This document shows, one piece after another, positions 1-10,992 of a DNA stretch of 64,000 bases. The notes beneath the pieces are model-generated. The model saw only the letters and a list, made by a program, of their open reading frames with translations. It had not been told where the DNA came from and searched no databases. A program made the position numbers and the translations under genes. Position 1 is the first letter of the stretch. The number at the start of each line of letters is the position of its first letter. This DNA comes from Pseudoscleropodium purum (Eukaryota; Streptophyta; Bryopsida; Hypnales; Brachytheciaceae), in the NCBI GenBank assembly GCA_963969395.1, contig OZ017797.1, positions 5,890,001 to 5,954,000 on the forward strand, read 5' to 3'.

Positions 1-1781
1 TTTGAAATGTCAAATAAATAATCCATAAAAAGTTGCAAAAAACATATCTAAGGCTAGCCTCGCAATCACTCATACAACCTCCATGACTAGAATAGGAAAT
101 TGGAATAGGACACTATGTGAAATTCAAAATTCATTATAATCCAAAAATGTTTGCATTTTGAACTTTGATAGCTCCCAAACATTCAAAACAACTTGGATGG
201 ACACTTTAACCCCAAGAAGTCATGAATTTATAATGCCATTTAAAAAAAAATTAGTCGTTTAAAAAAATGAAAAAGTATTCATTTATTGAAAATGAACAAT
301 AACAACTATCAGATGCAATTTGGTGAACTCAAATTGAACTCATGAAATTTGAATGGCTTCCAAATAATCAATTCATTTTGGATTGATTTAAAAATTTTAC
401 CACTCAAACTAGAAGGGAGTACACATTTCTCATCAAATGCAAAAGTTATAGTAAATCAAATTGGACTTCCAAACTGTGTGATCACATTCTTGGTCTTGGT
501 CTTGACTAGGGTACCATTATAAAAAATTTCAGCCCTTTGGAAGGCCACGAGTTTCGAACCTTCCTAAACCCCACCCCACCCCCCACCCCCAGTGCAATTA
601 GAGAGAATTTTAAACTGTTTTTTATTTTTTGTTATTTATTAATGAAAGCTGCTGATGTGCCACTACTTGTGCCACGTCAGTGCCATATCAGATTTCAATA
701 TTTTAAATTTATTTTAAATTTATTTTATATATTTAAAAAATTAAATTAAATTAAAATTATAAAAATTCATAAAATTATAAAATATATTTTAAAAAAAGTT
801 TTAATTATATATATATATTTCAAAAAATTTTAATTTTTTATTTTCCTGTACTTGCACTGTGGGGTGCCGAAAAATACATCCTTAACGGCCTATGGAGGGT
901 TCAGATTTTTCCTAGTAAGTTACAGGCAAGAAAAATCACAAAATAAAACAATACATCGATTGATTTCCATCTTTAAGTTAGATTCAAAAATTTCCTGATG
1001 TGCGACTGCAACGATTGAGTTGATTGAAGATTTAAGTTTGTAAAGGTGCAATTACTCTATGTGGGTACAAACATTTCAATTAAATTCTCCTGTAAACTTA
1101 TTGTATTTTCTGTTGAGAAGCTGGGACATGAGCATTGTGGGGTTCTGGCAAATCCACTTTCTATCCCTGCATTCATTATCGCACATCTTGCAAAATGCAG
1201 TTACTTACGCAAAGTGATGACTGGTGAATGAAGCAGGAAACCGAATTGAAATACGAAGAGAATTCAGAAAGAAATTCAGTTTCACCAATTCAATGAAAAC
1301 TCACACGATGGACTGAGCGTCACACAATTAAATTTACATTCACCAATTATAGAACAGAAAGTACTCCAATTGTGAACAGACATTGCACAGGCTACACACC
1401 GGGAAATATAAGACCATGTAACTGAAGCAACAAAACAGCAATTCATTCCAATTTCAAAATTCAAAAAATGGTCAACGATGAGAAGCTCACAAAACAACCA
1501 GTGTGTATAAAGAAAATATTTGAGAAGTCAAATATTAACGTGAAAAAAGGAACTACACAAAATCAGACTAGACGAAATCAGGTATGCTATTCCCGTAGTT
1601 TTCAATCTCTGAAGACAAGCATTACCTTTTACATGTTGACGTATCAACTGAATGCACAGATAAGAAAATACTACAGATGCCAGTAGCACACTGAACTGAG
1701 ACTAGTTGACAAAAAAGATCACCAAGAACCACGCCAAAGCCTCTGGAACCATTACAACATGGACAAAACTCCCAAAATTAT
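1..1781. other. AT-rich flank, no gene seen
   Basis: I see no supported gene here. The stretch is AT-rich with one C-rich patch near 565-595. The right part, roughly 1,250-1,781, lies immediately downstream of the stop codon of the leftward cyclophilin gene and probably contains its 3' UTR and polyadenylation site, which I could not place. Confidence 0.5.
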
Positions 1782-4700
1782 CTACTTGGAGGGTGATCGT
1801 GAATGAGGACTTGCTTCCTCTCCATATGAAACTAAGCCTGCATTCTCACCTGATGATCTGCTCGGTGAAGGAGAAACACTAACTGAAGGTGTCGGTGACT
1901 TGCGTTGACGACGCTCGCTTTTATCCCTAGGGTAAGAGACTAGTTTCTTTTTGTGAGGGGAGAGACTCTTAGACAACGATCGACTTGGAGAGCGGGATAC
2001 GGAAGAACTGACACTTCCAGAACGCCGTCTCTTACCTTTAGGAACTCCATTTTTGTTTCCATCTTTAGCCTGGCTGGAGCTTCGAGGCCCAAGACGATTA
2101 CGTAGGTCATTGCTGATAGGAGCATGACCACCAGACGGAGATGCACTACGACTGACGCTACGAGAAACATCCCTCCGGATGCGGTCACGGCGTCGAACAG
2201 GGCTACGACTCCGACTTATGCTTCTGCTGGCATCCCTTCTGTATCTGAGTAGACACAAGATTTCACCATTTTAGTGAACTAAGCACACGGATAATTAAGA
2301 ATATGCACTTGCACCACCTCGCAGAATGCATGCTGCCTCTAACAATACACAATATTAAAAAGACAAGCACAACTAGTGCCTGGTTCAGCATTGCACAGAA
2401 TTTCTGAAACTCAAACTCATTTACAAGGCACCACGTCAAAACATAGCCAGAAGATTGAGAGAAATGAATTTTTCCCCAGAACTCCATTTCAGCGTCATTA
2501 AGCTTGAATGAAAATATAATGAGGTCTCACCTGGGTGGGGTTCGAGCCCTTACAGGACTCCTGTACCGCCTTGGGCTCCGATCTCGATTGCCTCTGTAAC
2601 CTCCCGCATACCTGCCGATACCAGGAGAAGGACATCCCATGTTACAATATAAATAGGATTTCCAGCAAGGGTATACGGTGCCCATTACTTCTGTATTTAC
2701 TGTATAACAGTACTTCTATTTCTAAGATGGCCAACGTAGCTGTGGTGATATTCAATTATACCTGTCATTCACACGCCGATCCTGTCTGTCGCGATCACCA
2801 CGTCCACCATAGCCATATGTCCGGGGAGGAGACCGGTCCGGTGTCCGATATCGACGTGCATATGAGTACTGCTGACTAAATCCACGACCTCTTCTAATCC
2901 TCTTCGGAGTGCCTTCACGACTAGGACTCCGCACCAGACTCCGACTCCGAGATCTGCGCGGAGGAGGAGGAGGTGTGGGGCTGCGTGCCTTCTCAATGAT
3001 TGGACGAGCAGGACTGAGACTCTTACTGACACTCCGGCTCGGACTCCGGCTTGGGCTGCGGCTTGAACTCAGTCGCTGTGCCCTACCTTTAGGAGGTAGG
3101 CTCTGGACAGCTTTCGGACTTGGAACGACAGGACTAAGGCTCCGACTCCTCTGAATTTTCTTTTTCACAGGTTCAGGGCTGCGAGGGACTGGACTTTTGC
3201 TCGGACTCATTTTCCTCTCAATAGGGCTTGCGCTTGGACTAAAACTCAAGCTCCGCCTCCCAGGGCTCTTGCTTTGGCTCCTAAAATCAAATTCACGCCA
3301 ATTGCACATCAGGTACAGCACAATCAGAAAACATGCCTGTTCTCAAGAAGTAAACATTGATAAAACAAATTCGTGAACTCACCTAGATCGGCTTTGAGGA
3401 GGACTGCGTATAGGGGACAGGCTCATGTCTTTTGCTGACACAGTAAGTTGATGCTTCTTGGCGTCCTGTTGATTATCAATCTGGCCATCCTTTGATGTCT
3501 TCAGCTCAACTTCTACTTGTTTCTTAACAAGTTTAGTCTCACTTGTCAGGCCAGATTTTTCACCTAAAGTGGAGGTATTTTGCTTCACTCCAACTTTCTC
3601 TGTAAATGTTCCTCATAATGAATCAAGTAAATCCATATTTACTATGGACACACCAAAATAAGCATGATAACACCGCATGAACCATCAACTAGCAAACCAA
3701 AACTCACAACAAGCGGGATCGAAATATCGCAACAAGAGGGACTAAAAAATGCATTATGTTCTAATTATTGTACATTGACACCAAAACCTCAAGACTCGGT
3801 CTGCGTCAGAATGAGAAGAGACTGGCCTCTAAGAGGAAAAGTAAACATACCTCGAGTTCGAATCTTTTGAGAGAGTTTGGGTTTTGCAGCACGTGCACTC
3901 ACATCACTACTCGTATCGCTTTCACTGTCCGAGCTGGAAGTGTCACTCTCAGAATCACTGCTATCACTCTCAGAACTCCTGCAACAAGGAAACTCTAAGA
4001 GATCAGAAACAGTCAGCAATTACACCCTTGCTCATCTTAAAATATTGCTTCTAGTGAGGAACTCGTATCACTGAGCAGAATAACCAACCTACAGCAACTA
4101 GTAACCCTCTTACCACTTCGATCGCCTCCTTGATCGGGTCTTCTTCCTCCGCTTACTTTCCTTGCGTTTGTCTCTTTTCCGCCTCAGAGTTCTCTTCTTC
4201 TCCTTCCTCACTGGTTTCCTCTTCCGCTTCCGTCTATCATCCTCACTTGACGAACTTATTTCAGACGACGAATCTGACGAATCAGAGTCAGAGTCTGTAT
4301 AAGATGAAGTATCAGAAAAGGAATCTGATTCTGATGAACTTTCAGAGGAGTCTGTTGAATAACGCCTTCTCTTCCTCCTCCTTCGATCTTTCACAACCTT
4401 TCTGTGCTTCCGCTTGGAACGAACGGGTTCTTTAATGTCATCGCTGGAGTAGTCTTCTCTAGTATCTTTTAACTTCTTGCTCTTCCTCTTGTCTGCTGAC
4501 AGATTTGGAAAACGTTACAACTCAACAGATGGTTTCAACAGGACGAGAAGAAACCGAACTTGGAACAACGCAAAATTCAAGTTTGTGAGCGATTTTCTAA
4601 AGGAAACGACTTGAGAATGAGTGCGATTCTAGGACCATCATTACTATCTTGCATATGGTTACCTATTAGGAATAAGCCCCATTGAAAAAGGAAACCAAGT

Positions 4701-7700
4701 CGAATGCACGTTCTTCCTATTTGAAAGAACTTCCAGGTAGGAAAATGCAAACCATTCAAAATTATATCCAAGAACTGATAGCCAGAAGACCCAGTCTGGG
4801 CATTTCCAGAATGTTGCAGACAAAGTATGAAGTAAAACATATCACCTAAGTGTTCCAGAAATGTCCAACTACATTTTCTACAAAGAAATAAAAAGTCTGG
4901 AGCTTACCATCTTTGACGGAACCAACACCGTTCTCTTTCCCCGGGATCACCTCCCCACAATCCACAATCTTGATGGGCACATCGGGCCTGTTCCTTGGCG
5001 GGCCAGATTGAGGAACTGCCTCCATCTTCTTCAGGATATTGAGACCCTCCACTACCTTGCCAAACACCACATGCTTCCTGAAAACAGTTCAAGTTTATCC
5101 ATCAGCATAAATAATACAATACTTTTGGCAATTGCAGGACAAGAAGGAAGGATACACCAACAAACAATGACAACCTCCACATTAGCACAATCATGACTTT
5201 GCCTCACCCCGTCACTGAATGGCACATGAGTCATGTGGGATGAACAATGACGAGGTTCGTGGCCTACAAACAATTATCCCAGTAAAAATTGTCATTAGAC
5301 ACAGTAAGTACGAAGCATCTTATACCATAAGGGTAAGACCCATATGAAACCATCAAGGAACTACGAATGGCTCACACAATCTTTTTCCAACGTTCATAAC
5401 TAGATGTCATACTGCTATATAATAGCATCCACATACTCCATTGCATGCTGGCTATATTTTTAACCCCGAAAGTACGTAAAATAACAGTATGAAAGAAGAG
5501 AAGAGTAAACCGCAAACTACAAAGAGCAGATTCCTTACCCGTTCAAATGTGGCTGCATTTTAAAGGTGAGAAAGAACTGTGACCCATTAGTGTTTCGGCC
5601 AGCATTTGCCATCGATAGTACGCCTGCTTCATCATGTTCATGCTTGAAGCTTTCGTCTGAAACAAAACAAATATATACATGAATAAATAAAATAAGAGAA
5701 AACAAAATAAACATGAAAAAAACAATTAATCCCATTATTGCTACACACTCAAGGTCATATTGTGTCAATTACATGATCGCTGAGGAAAAATACAAACAAG
5801 CTGAGAAAGCGAACCCAGTTCAGGACGATAGCATAATTTTTCTTAAAAAGGAAGACCATGCACAAACCAGACCTTAAACTTGAGTTGCTATACGAAGACA
5901 ATACTGCATAGAAGTTATGGCCACATACCTGGCATGATCTTTTCAAAACATGTGACACAAACACAAACCAAATCTTAGGTTTTGATTGAGTTATAAGCCC
6001 TCTTTCTAAACAAGTCATAACAAGATTTGTACGCTAACTACCAAGTCAATGCCATGGTTAGCTGAGAAACATACCTTCAAACTTGCCCCCGTAGATGCTC
6101 TCGCCACCTGTGCCTGCAGATCAATGGCATGGATGTCAATTGGCTTTCAGGTAACACCATGTTTTGCAGACGTTACAATTCAATTTACGCTTGGCACAGA
6201 GCATTTAAAAATACATGTTCAAGGACTTCCTACAGAAAATTTGATAACCACCATGTTAAAAGAGCCCTCGTAAAACACAAAGCGATCAGTAAGCCAGCAA
6301 ACTCTGAACCTAAATAATCCCAGTTAGCAATTACCAGGACAGTAGAAGCATGCTAATTTAGTAGAACACATTTAGTTTTCGTCAAGCGAACGCTCCCCTA
6401 TTGCACAATATTAATACTGTCAGAAATCTTTGACCTCAACATAATCTCCTCATAGGGGTAAAATATGAGACCAAAACGCGTTACAATCGGTATGGTCTCG
6501 CAGATCTCAGAACTGTACCAAAGACGCCATGCATAAAGTGGTACCAGAGATAAGAGACGAAACAGGTCTCAGAACTTCCCTAAATCTTAGCGAAGAGTAT
6601 GATCTTACCATCTCTCTTGGAAAAATCTCCTCCCTGTGTTGAAGAAATCACACTGTTATCAGCATAGTCCACACGTATGCTATGTGTCTCTAATTACCTA
6701 ACTTAATTACACAAAAGCCACTACTGATAAGCATTCAATCCTGATAATACTTACTAACGTACTAGCACTAACACAGGTGCAATGCTCAGAAAATACAGAC
6801 AACGCAACCAAAGACAAACGAGATAAGTCTTCTTCTATTAGACTTACTTGTGCCATAAATCCTGGAATAATTCGGTGAAATATAGTGTCCTTGAAGTGCA
6901 ACGCTTTCTTTGTTGTGCGGCCTATACCCTTTTCTCCTGCAGGTATCATAAAACCATCAGCCACTTGAAGAAGGATTACTCCCTCCGTGAAACAAAATGT
7001 TCATTGTAAGGAGGAAAGAAATTAAATTCACAAACACACAGGCCACAACTTCGGAACACACAGTTCAAACCATTGCCATTCAGAAACTGCCACTCAGGCT
7101 TGTAAATAGCAACCAAACCCCAGCTCATCACCAATACTATGATCCACCTGCTGTTGGAAGGCATTGAAACACCAGACATAACACAGAAATTTACAACATA
7201 AAGAGCAGTTCTCAAACGTGGCATCTACCAGTCCCTTCACTCAGGCAAGGTTCTAGTCCCGAATTTGCATAGACAAAATATTACATCTCCATCCTCACTT
7301 CTCGTTTGATATACTTCATACTAGTAATATTTCTGTAAATTTTAGCAAGCCAGGCTTCATGACTAATGGCGTACCTGTGCAGAGTGCTCGAAAATTCTCT
7401 GCAGTTCTCGGCACAGCATCTGCATAGAGCTATGAAATAGAAAAGACAGGAGTTAATAGGACCAATTACTGTTGCTAAGAAACCAACTGTAAATGAGAGC
7501 ATGAAGAAGCACTAACTGAGAAAATAAGTGCAAGGAAGAACAAATAATCTAACTAATGTAGTTAGAATATATTAGAAAATTTAACTAAATTGAAACCAAC
7601 ATCAGAAATGCATATTTTTGTAACTCCGCACGGATGACCGGCACGTTAAAAAAAGATTAGAATTTTTGGAAAATGCACACATACCTCCATAACCAACCTG

Positions 7701-7765
7701 CCTATAGAATCGCCTCCTATGGCGATATCGAAGTAGACTTTCGGATTTGGAGCTTTTTTACCCAT
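1782..7765 (-). CDS. SR-rich nuclear peptidyl-prolyl cis-trans isomerase (CYP63/CYP95-type cyclophilin)
   Basis: The gene encodes an N-terminal cyclophilin domain (about residues 7-175) and a long Arg/Ser-rich tail. Exons on the minus strand are 7685-7765, 7375-7429, 6848-6936, 6609-6633, 6075-6113, 5539-5656, 4908-5077, 4114-4495, 3851-3978, 3383-3599, 2762-3280, 2531-2611 and 1782-2244. Each has GT/AG borders, and they join in frame to 788 codons plus TAG. The start is the ATG of [10 protein letters not shown]. The catalytic run [14 protein letters not shown] keeps the residues equivalent to human CypA R55, F60, M61 and Q63 (here R67, F72, M73, Q75). NTNGSQFF and GKHVVFG are also present. 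The CypA W121 position is His (PHLNGKH), as in other large SR cyclophilins, which predicts weak cyclosporin binding. The family prolyl-isomerises partners in nuclear speckles and binds SR splicing factors. The tail has SRSxSxS repeats, acidic Ser/Asp runs (exons 8-9) and basic nuclear-localisation-like clusters. The length is nearer Arabidopsis CYP95 than CYP63. The exon 8 acceptor is ambiguous by 3 bases (4495 or 4492). Confidence 0.95.
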
Positions 7766-7781
7766 GATTCCAGACTCGATG
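7766..7781 (-). other. 5' UTR segment of the cyclophilin start exon
   Basis: Sixteen bases separate a good acceptor (TGTGTCAG before 7781) from the ATG at 7763-7765. This suggests the leader is spliced just upstream of the start codon, a common arrangement in plant SR-related genes. It is inferred from splice-site shape only. Confidence 0.5.
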
Positions 7782-8947
7782 CTGACACAAAACATAACAT
7801 CAGACCAGATTTTCGTTTTCACCATCCACATTCTTCCTAAAGCTAATGATTCAACGAAAATACAACCAGAAAGGTTCAAAGCACCTCAACGACTGTTCAA
7901 AAAAATGGAGGTGCATGAAAGATATCCATTACGATGCACACGAAACTATCCAGTTTATAATTTAAAACGTCGTAAGTTCCCAGCAGCTATCGCATCCTGC
8001 CTTCCAGTTGATCGACAGACAACTAAGAATTCTATAAACCCTGCAACAGCGAGTTCTTTTCCTTGATTACTACGATTCCTTCGCTAGTGTGCTAAGTGCT
8101 AACCAATCCATGGTGATAAAAATCAAAATTATAACAACCTAAATTTGATTGGAACCGACGACCTGCTGTGGAACAGTTCATTAAGCCGACGCTTGACACA
8201 GGCAATTAGATTTCCAAATACATCATATCTGACAGTCAGCCTCATCGGATACCTTTACCTGAATACCATTCAGATCGCTCCAAATTCTCAAACAGAGCAA
8301 TCACGAAAAATCACCGCAGCAAAACAACGCTTCCATCGCAACCACAATCCCGACAAAATCACCGAAAGTCACCGAAAAAAAAAAGCATTAAGTCACACAC
8401 AGCGCCTAAACGAACCAGAATCAATACTGAACCTAATTCCTAAAACCAAAAACTACACATGATAATTAAACAAGAAACAACAGTAAAAATCCTTAAACCC
8501 TCACACCCGAGTCCAGAGACCAAATCTCAAGCCATCGCATGTGCACAACTATACAACCTCACCGTGAGATTGCAGCCTAATTACAGCTAAACAATCAAAA
8601 GAAAACCGAAAACTCCAAAACACCTCACAGCCTCAACGAAGAATTGTCATCGAACAGTGACAAAACTTCACAAAGAAAAAAACAAAACGCTTGCAGGAAT
8701 CACTCAAACGATCGAGAACGCCACACACACGCGATATCGAACCACAAACACCAGCACCTCTCACGAAACCCTCGCTCGACGTCTGATTGCCGAGAATTAA
8801 TGCACATCCTACTGCTTCACACTCGAGGTCTCACAAATGAGCATCACTGACGGAAATATAAATTTAAAAAGGAGTTGACGGAAGAGAGAAATGACGGGAA
8901 GGAGGGAGACGGAACAGACCAGAGCTAAAACGCCAGCTCTAACTTAC

Positions 8948-9205
8948 TGCCAGCGGCGTTGTTGATGAAGATGTGAAAACGACGACGAGAGTGAGGAGAA
9001 ATGAAAGGATGTGCGTACGACAAGTTATCAATGGAGAAGGCGAAAGGAGTGGAGTGGAAAGCTAAAGGAGGAGAATCGCCGTAGCCATGGCGGGCGGAGA
9101 GAAAGGATAGACAATGAGAGGAAATGGGAAGATGGCAGCAGAAGCGAGAAGCTCCTAGGGTTTGGGGTTCCCTGCCAAGACATTGGAGAAAGGTCGTCGG
9201 AAACA
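8948..9205 (-). other. Probable 5' UTR leader exon of the cyclophilin gene, with a short uORF
   Basis: On the minus strand this stretch is CT-rich, contains an AAACCCTAG element near 9,150-9,160 and ends in GGCA followed by GTAAGTT at 8947, a strong plant donor. Paired with the acceptor at 7782-7784 it gives a leader intron of about 1.17 kb. It contains a complete 8-codon upstream ORF (9062-9088, ATGGCT...TAG) and at least one further upstream ATG, so translation control by uORFs is possible. The transcription start is a guess, placed at the edge of the foldback repeat. It could instead be the first exon of an unrelated transcript. Confidence 0.45.
9062..9088 (-). promoter_or_regulatory. Upstream ORF of 8 codons in the cyclophilin leader
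   Basis: It reads ATGGCTACGGCG... to TAG in the putative leader exon. It overlaps a longer upstream frame in another phase that begins at an ATG near 9,180. It matters only if the leader exon assignment is right. Confidence 0.35.
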
Positions 9206-9227
9206 CGTAACTCGTAGGGCATCCTCA

Positions 9228-9690
9228 ATAGACTCCGGAATTTGCCAAGTCGAATAGAACTCTAACTTTTTACTACTTTCTAATTAGAACTTTCAATTTT
9301 TATCATTGGAAGCACATTCAAAAGTATTTTAAATGGGAATCAGAAAATTCTCATTTAGATAATGGATAAAGAAAATAAATCACTTCAAAAGGTTATTAAA
9401 AGACATAAATTATAGTGATTTTGGCAAATCACAATTACTAATGCACATTTCACTCCAATTTGCACCCAATTTGGAGTGAAATGTGCATTGGTAATCATGA
9501 TTTGTCAAAATCACTATAATTTTTGTCTTTTAATTACCTTTTTGAAGTGGTTTATTTTCTTTGGATAATGTTTAAATTTAAGTTGTCTTGAAACTACTCA
9601 AAATACTTTTGGATACATTTTTATTGTGAGAAATTTCAAGTTCTAATTATATACCATTCAAAAGTTAGAAATAAATTTAGAGGGCTTATA
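9228..9690. repeat. Palindromic foldback element abutting the cyclophilin promoter
   Basis: The two halves are inverted copies. The centre, near 9,467-9,472, joins a left arm ending in cactccaatttgcacc to a right arm starting caatttggagtg. Arm blocks pair outward without long interruption: aatgcacatttcactcc, atagtgatttt, gacataaa/tttttgtc, aaaggttatta and agaaaataaatcacttc. Weaker pairing continues to aaaagtatttt and tctaattagaact. Total length is about 460 bp. No coding potential is seen. It is most likely a foldback or MITE-type element, and no terminal target duplication was resolved. Confidence 0.8.
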
Positions 9691-10086
9691 TACTAGGTGG
9701 ACTAAGAAAACTTTGATCCTTTTTTGAGTTTTTGTATATTTTTGTTTTCTAGTATGAATATTTTATTGGCTTTGGCTTGAAAGGAAGGATGCTTCATGTA
9801 GATAGAAGGTACTACAAAGAATTTTTGAATGGCTACTTCACTCAAAAACTAAGTTGATTTTTAGAATAGAATAAATGGTATGGCCTTGTTTCATCTACAT
9901 TAAATTTCACCATGAATTGGCTACATTGTAAATGAATTCTTCCACAAGTGTTTTTTCTACACCTAAAATAAGTATTAAAGGAGATTTGAGGCAAGGGGAA
10001 GGTCATTTTAGGCTTGTAAACCAAAGTATGTTGTCAAAATTGTTAGTTAATTAAAAAATAAAAAATAAAAAATTATTATTATTATT
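9691..10086. other. AT-rich spacer, nothing recognised
   Basis: This is unique-looking AT-rich DNA between the foldback element and the first TTAA-flanked element. I see no coding signal. Confidence 0.4.
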
Positions 10087-10992
10087 TTAATCCCTCAAGG
10101 ACGAAGGGGCCACAATGTATCCTCTTCAAATTTTCAATGGCAAATTCCTAGTAGAATGAAACAAGTCCCTTGTAAACTAGGGATTTGTAGAATAACAAGT
10201 TCACATACTTGTTGCATTCTCCGATTTTCAAAATTTCAATGTGGGAAGTATTTAAAAATTTATTTAGGAAATGTAGTCTAATAGAAAAAAGGAGCAAATA
10301 TAATTTGTTTACAATGAAAGAAATAGTAGGGATTGAAAAAAAAACATTTTTTTGGACATTTTCAGTCTTTATTTTGCACAATCAAACTAGGTTTAGAGAA
10401 AAAAAATTCAAATTTTTATTTTTAGCAATTTTTAAAATACAAAATCCAATTTGGTGTGATTAAGAATACAAAAATAATTAAAATGATTCCAAAATTTCTG
10501 TAAATGTTTCAAATAATATGCTAATGATATCAATTGTTAAATTTCAAAAAATGATGCATATATAAATTTTCTTTAATTTTGTTGGATCCGATTTGGTCAA
10601 TTTTGGTTTTCCACTCTTTTGTTTGAAAATGTTTACAAATTTGGGAGAGTTTTTTATTTTTTTATTTTTTAAATTAAAAAATGAATTTGCCTTAGATTCT
10701 AATAAAAAAAATTAGAGGGAAAAAAAACATTATTCATCTTCTTATAATTTTTCTTCTCCAAAAGTTGCATTTTTTGCCTAAAGAGTTGATCATCTAAAAT
10801 TGTTATAATCTAAAAATCCAACAGTCAATATTTTCCACAATTCATTCCATGTATACTAGACAAAGTATGCTTCACTTTTATACGGTTAAAATTAAAATTT
10901 CAAACACATCTATGTGCAAAAAAACATCAAAATGGGAAAATTCATTAAAAAAAACTCCATTGTAAAAACGTTGTTAGGCCTTGAGGGATTAA
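10087..10992. mobile_element. Non-autonomous TTAA-flanked element, copy 1 (piggyBac-like)
   Basis: The element begins TTAA (10087-10090) then TCCCTCAAGG and ends CCTTGAGGGA followed by TTAA (10989-10992). These are inverted termini of about 10-12 bp with a TTAA duplication, the hallmark of piggyBac-type insertion. The interior has no transposase. It is clearly related to the copy at 15.2 kb: both carry cctcttcaaattttcaatgg near the left end, a shared block with aggagcatataatt-like sequence, and ctaaaattgttataatctaaa near the right end. Short frames inside the two copies are by-products of this shared sequence. Confidence 0.75.

Noticed and set aside
1940..3154. Frames overlapping the RS exons of the cyclophilin on both strands
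   Set aside because: They are shadows of repetitive Ser/Arg codons in the real exons, whose splice sites and phases all agree.
10148..10463. Similar short minus-strand frames at 10.15-10.38 kb and 15.26-15.45 kb, suggesting a conserved small gene
   Set aside because: The similarity is explained by the shared TTAA element; the frame is not maintained over its length and has no domain.
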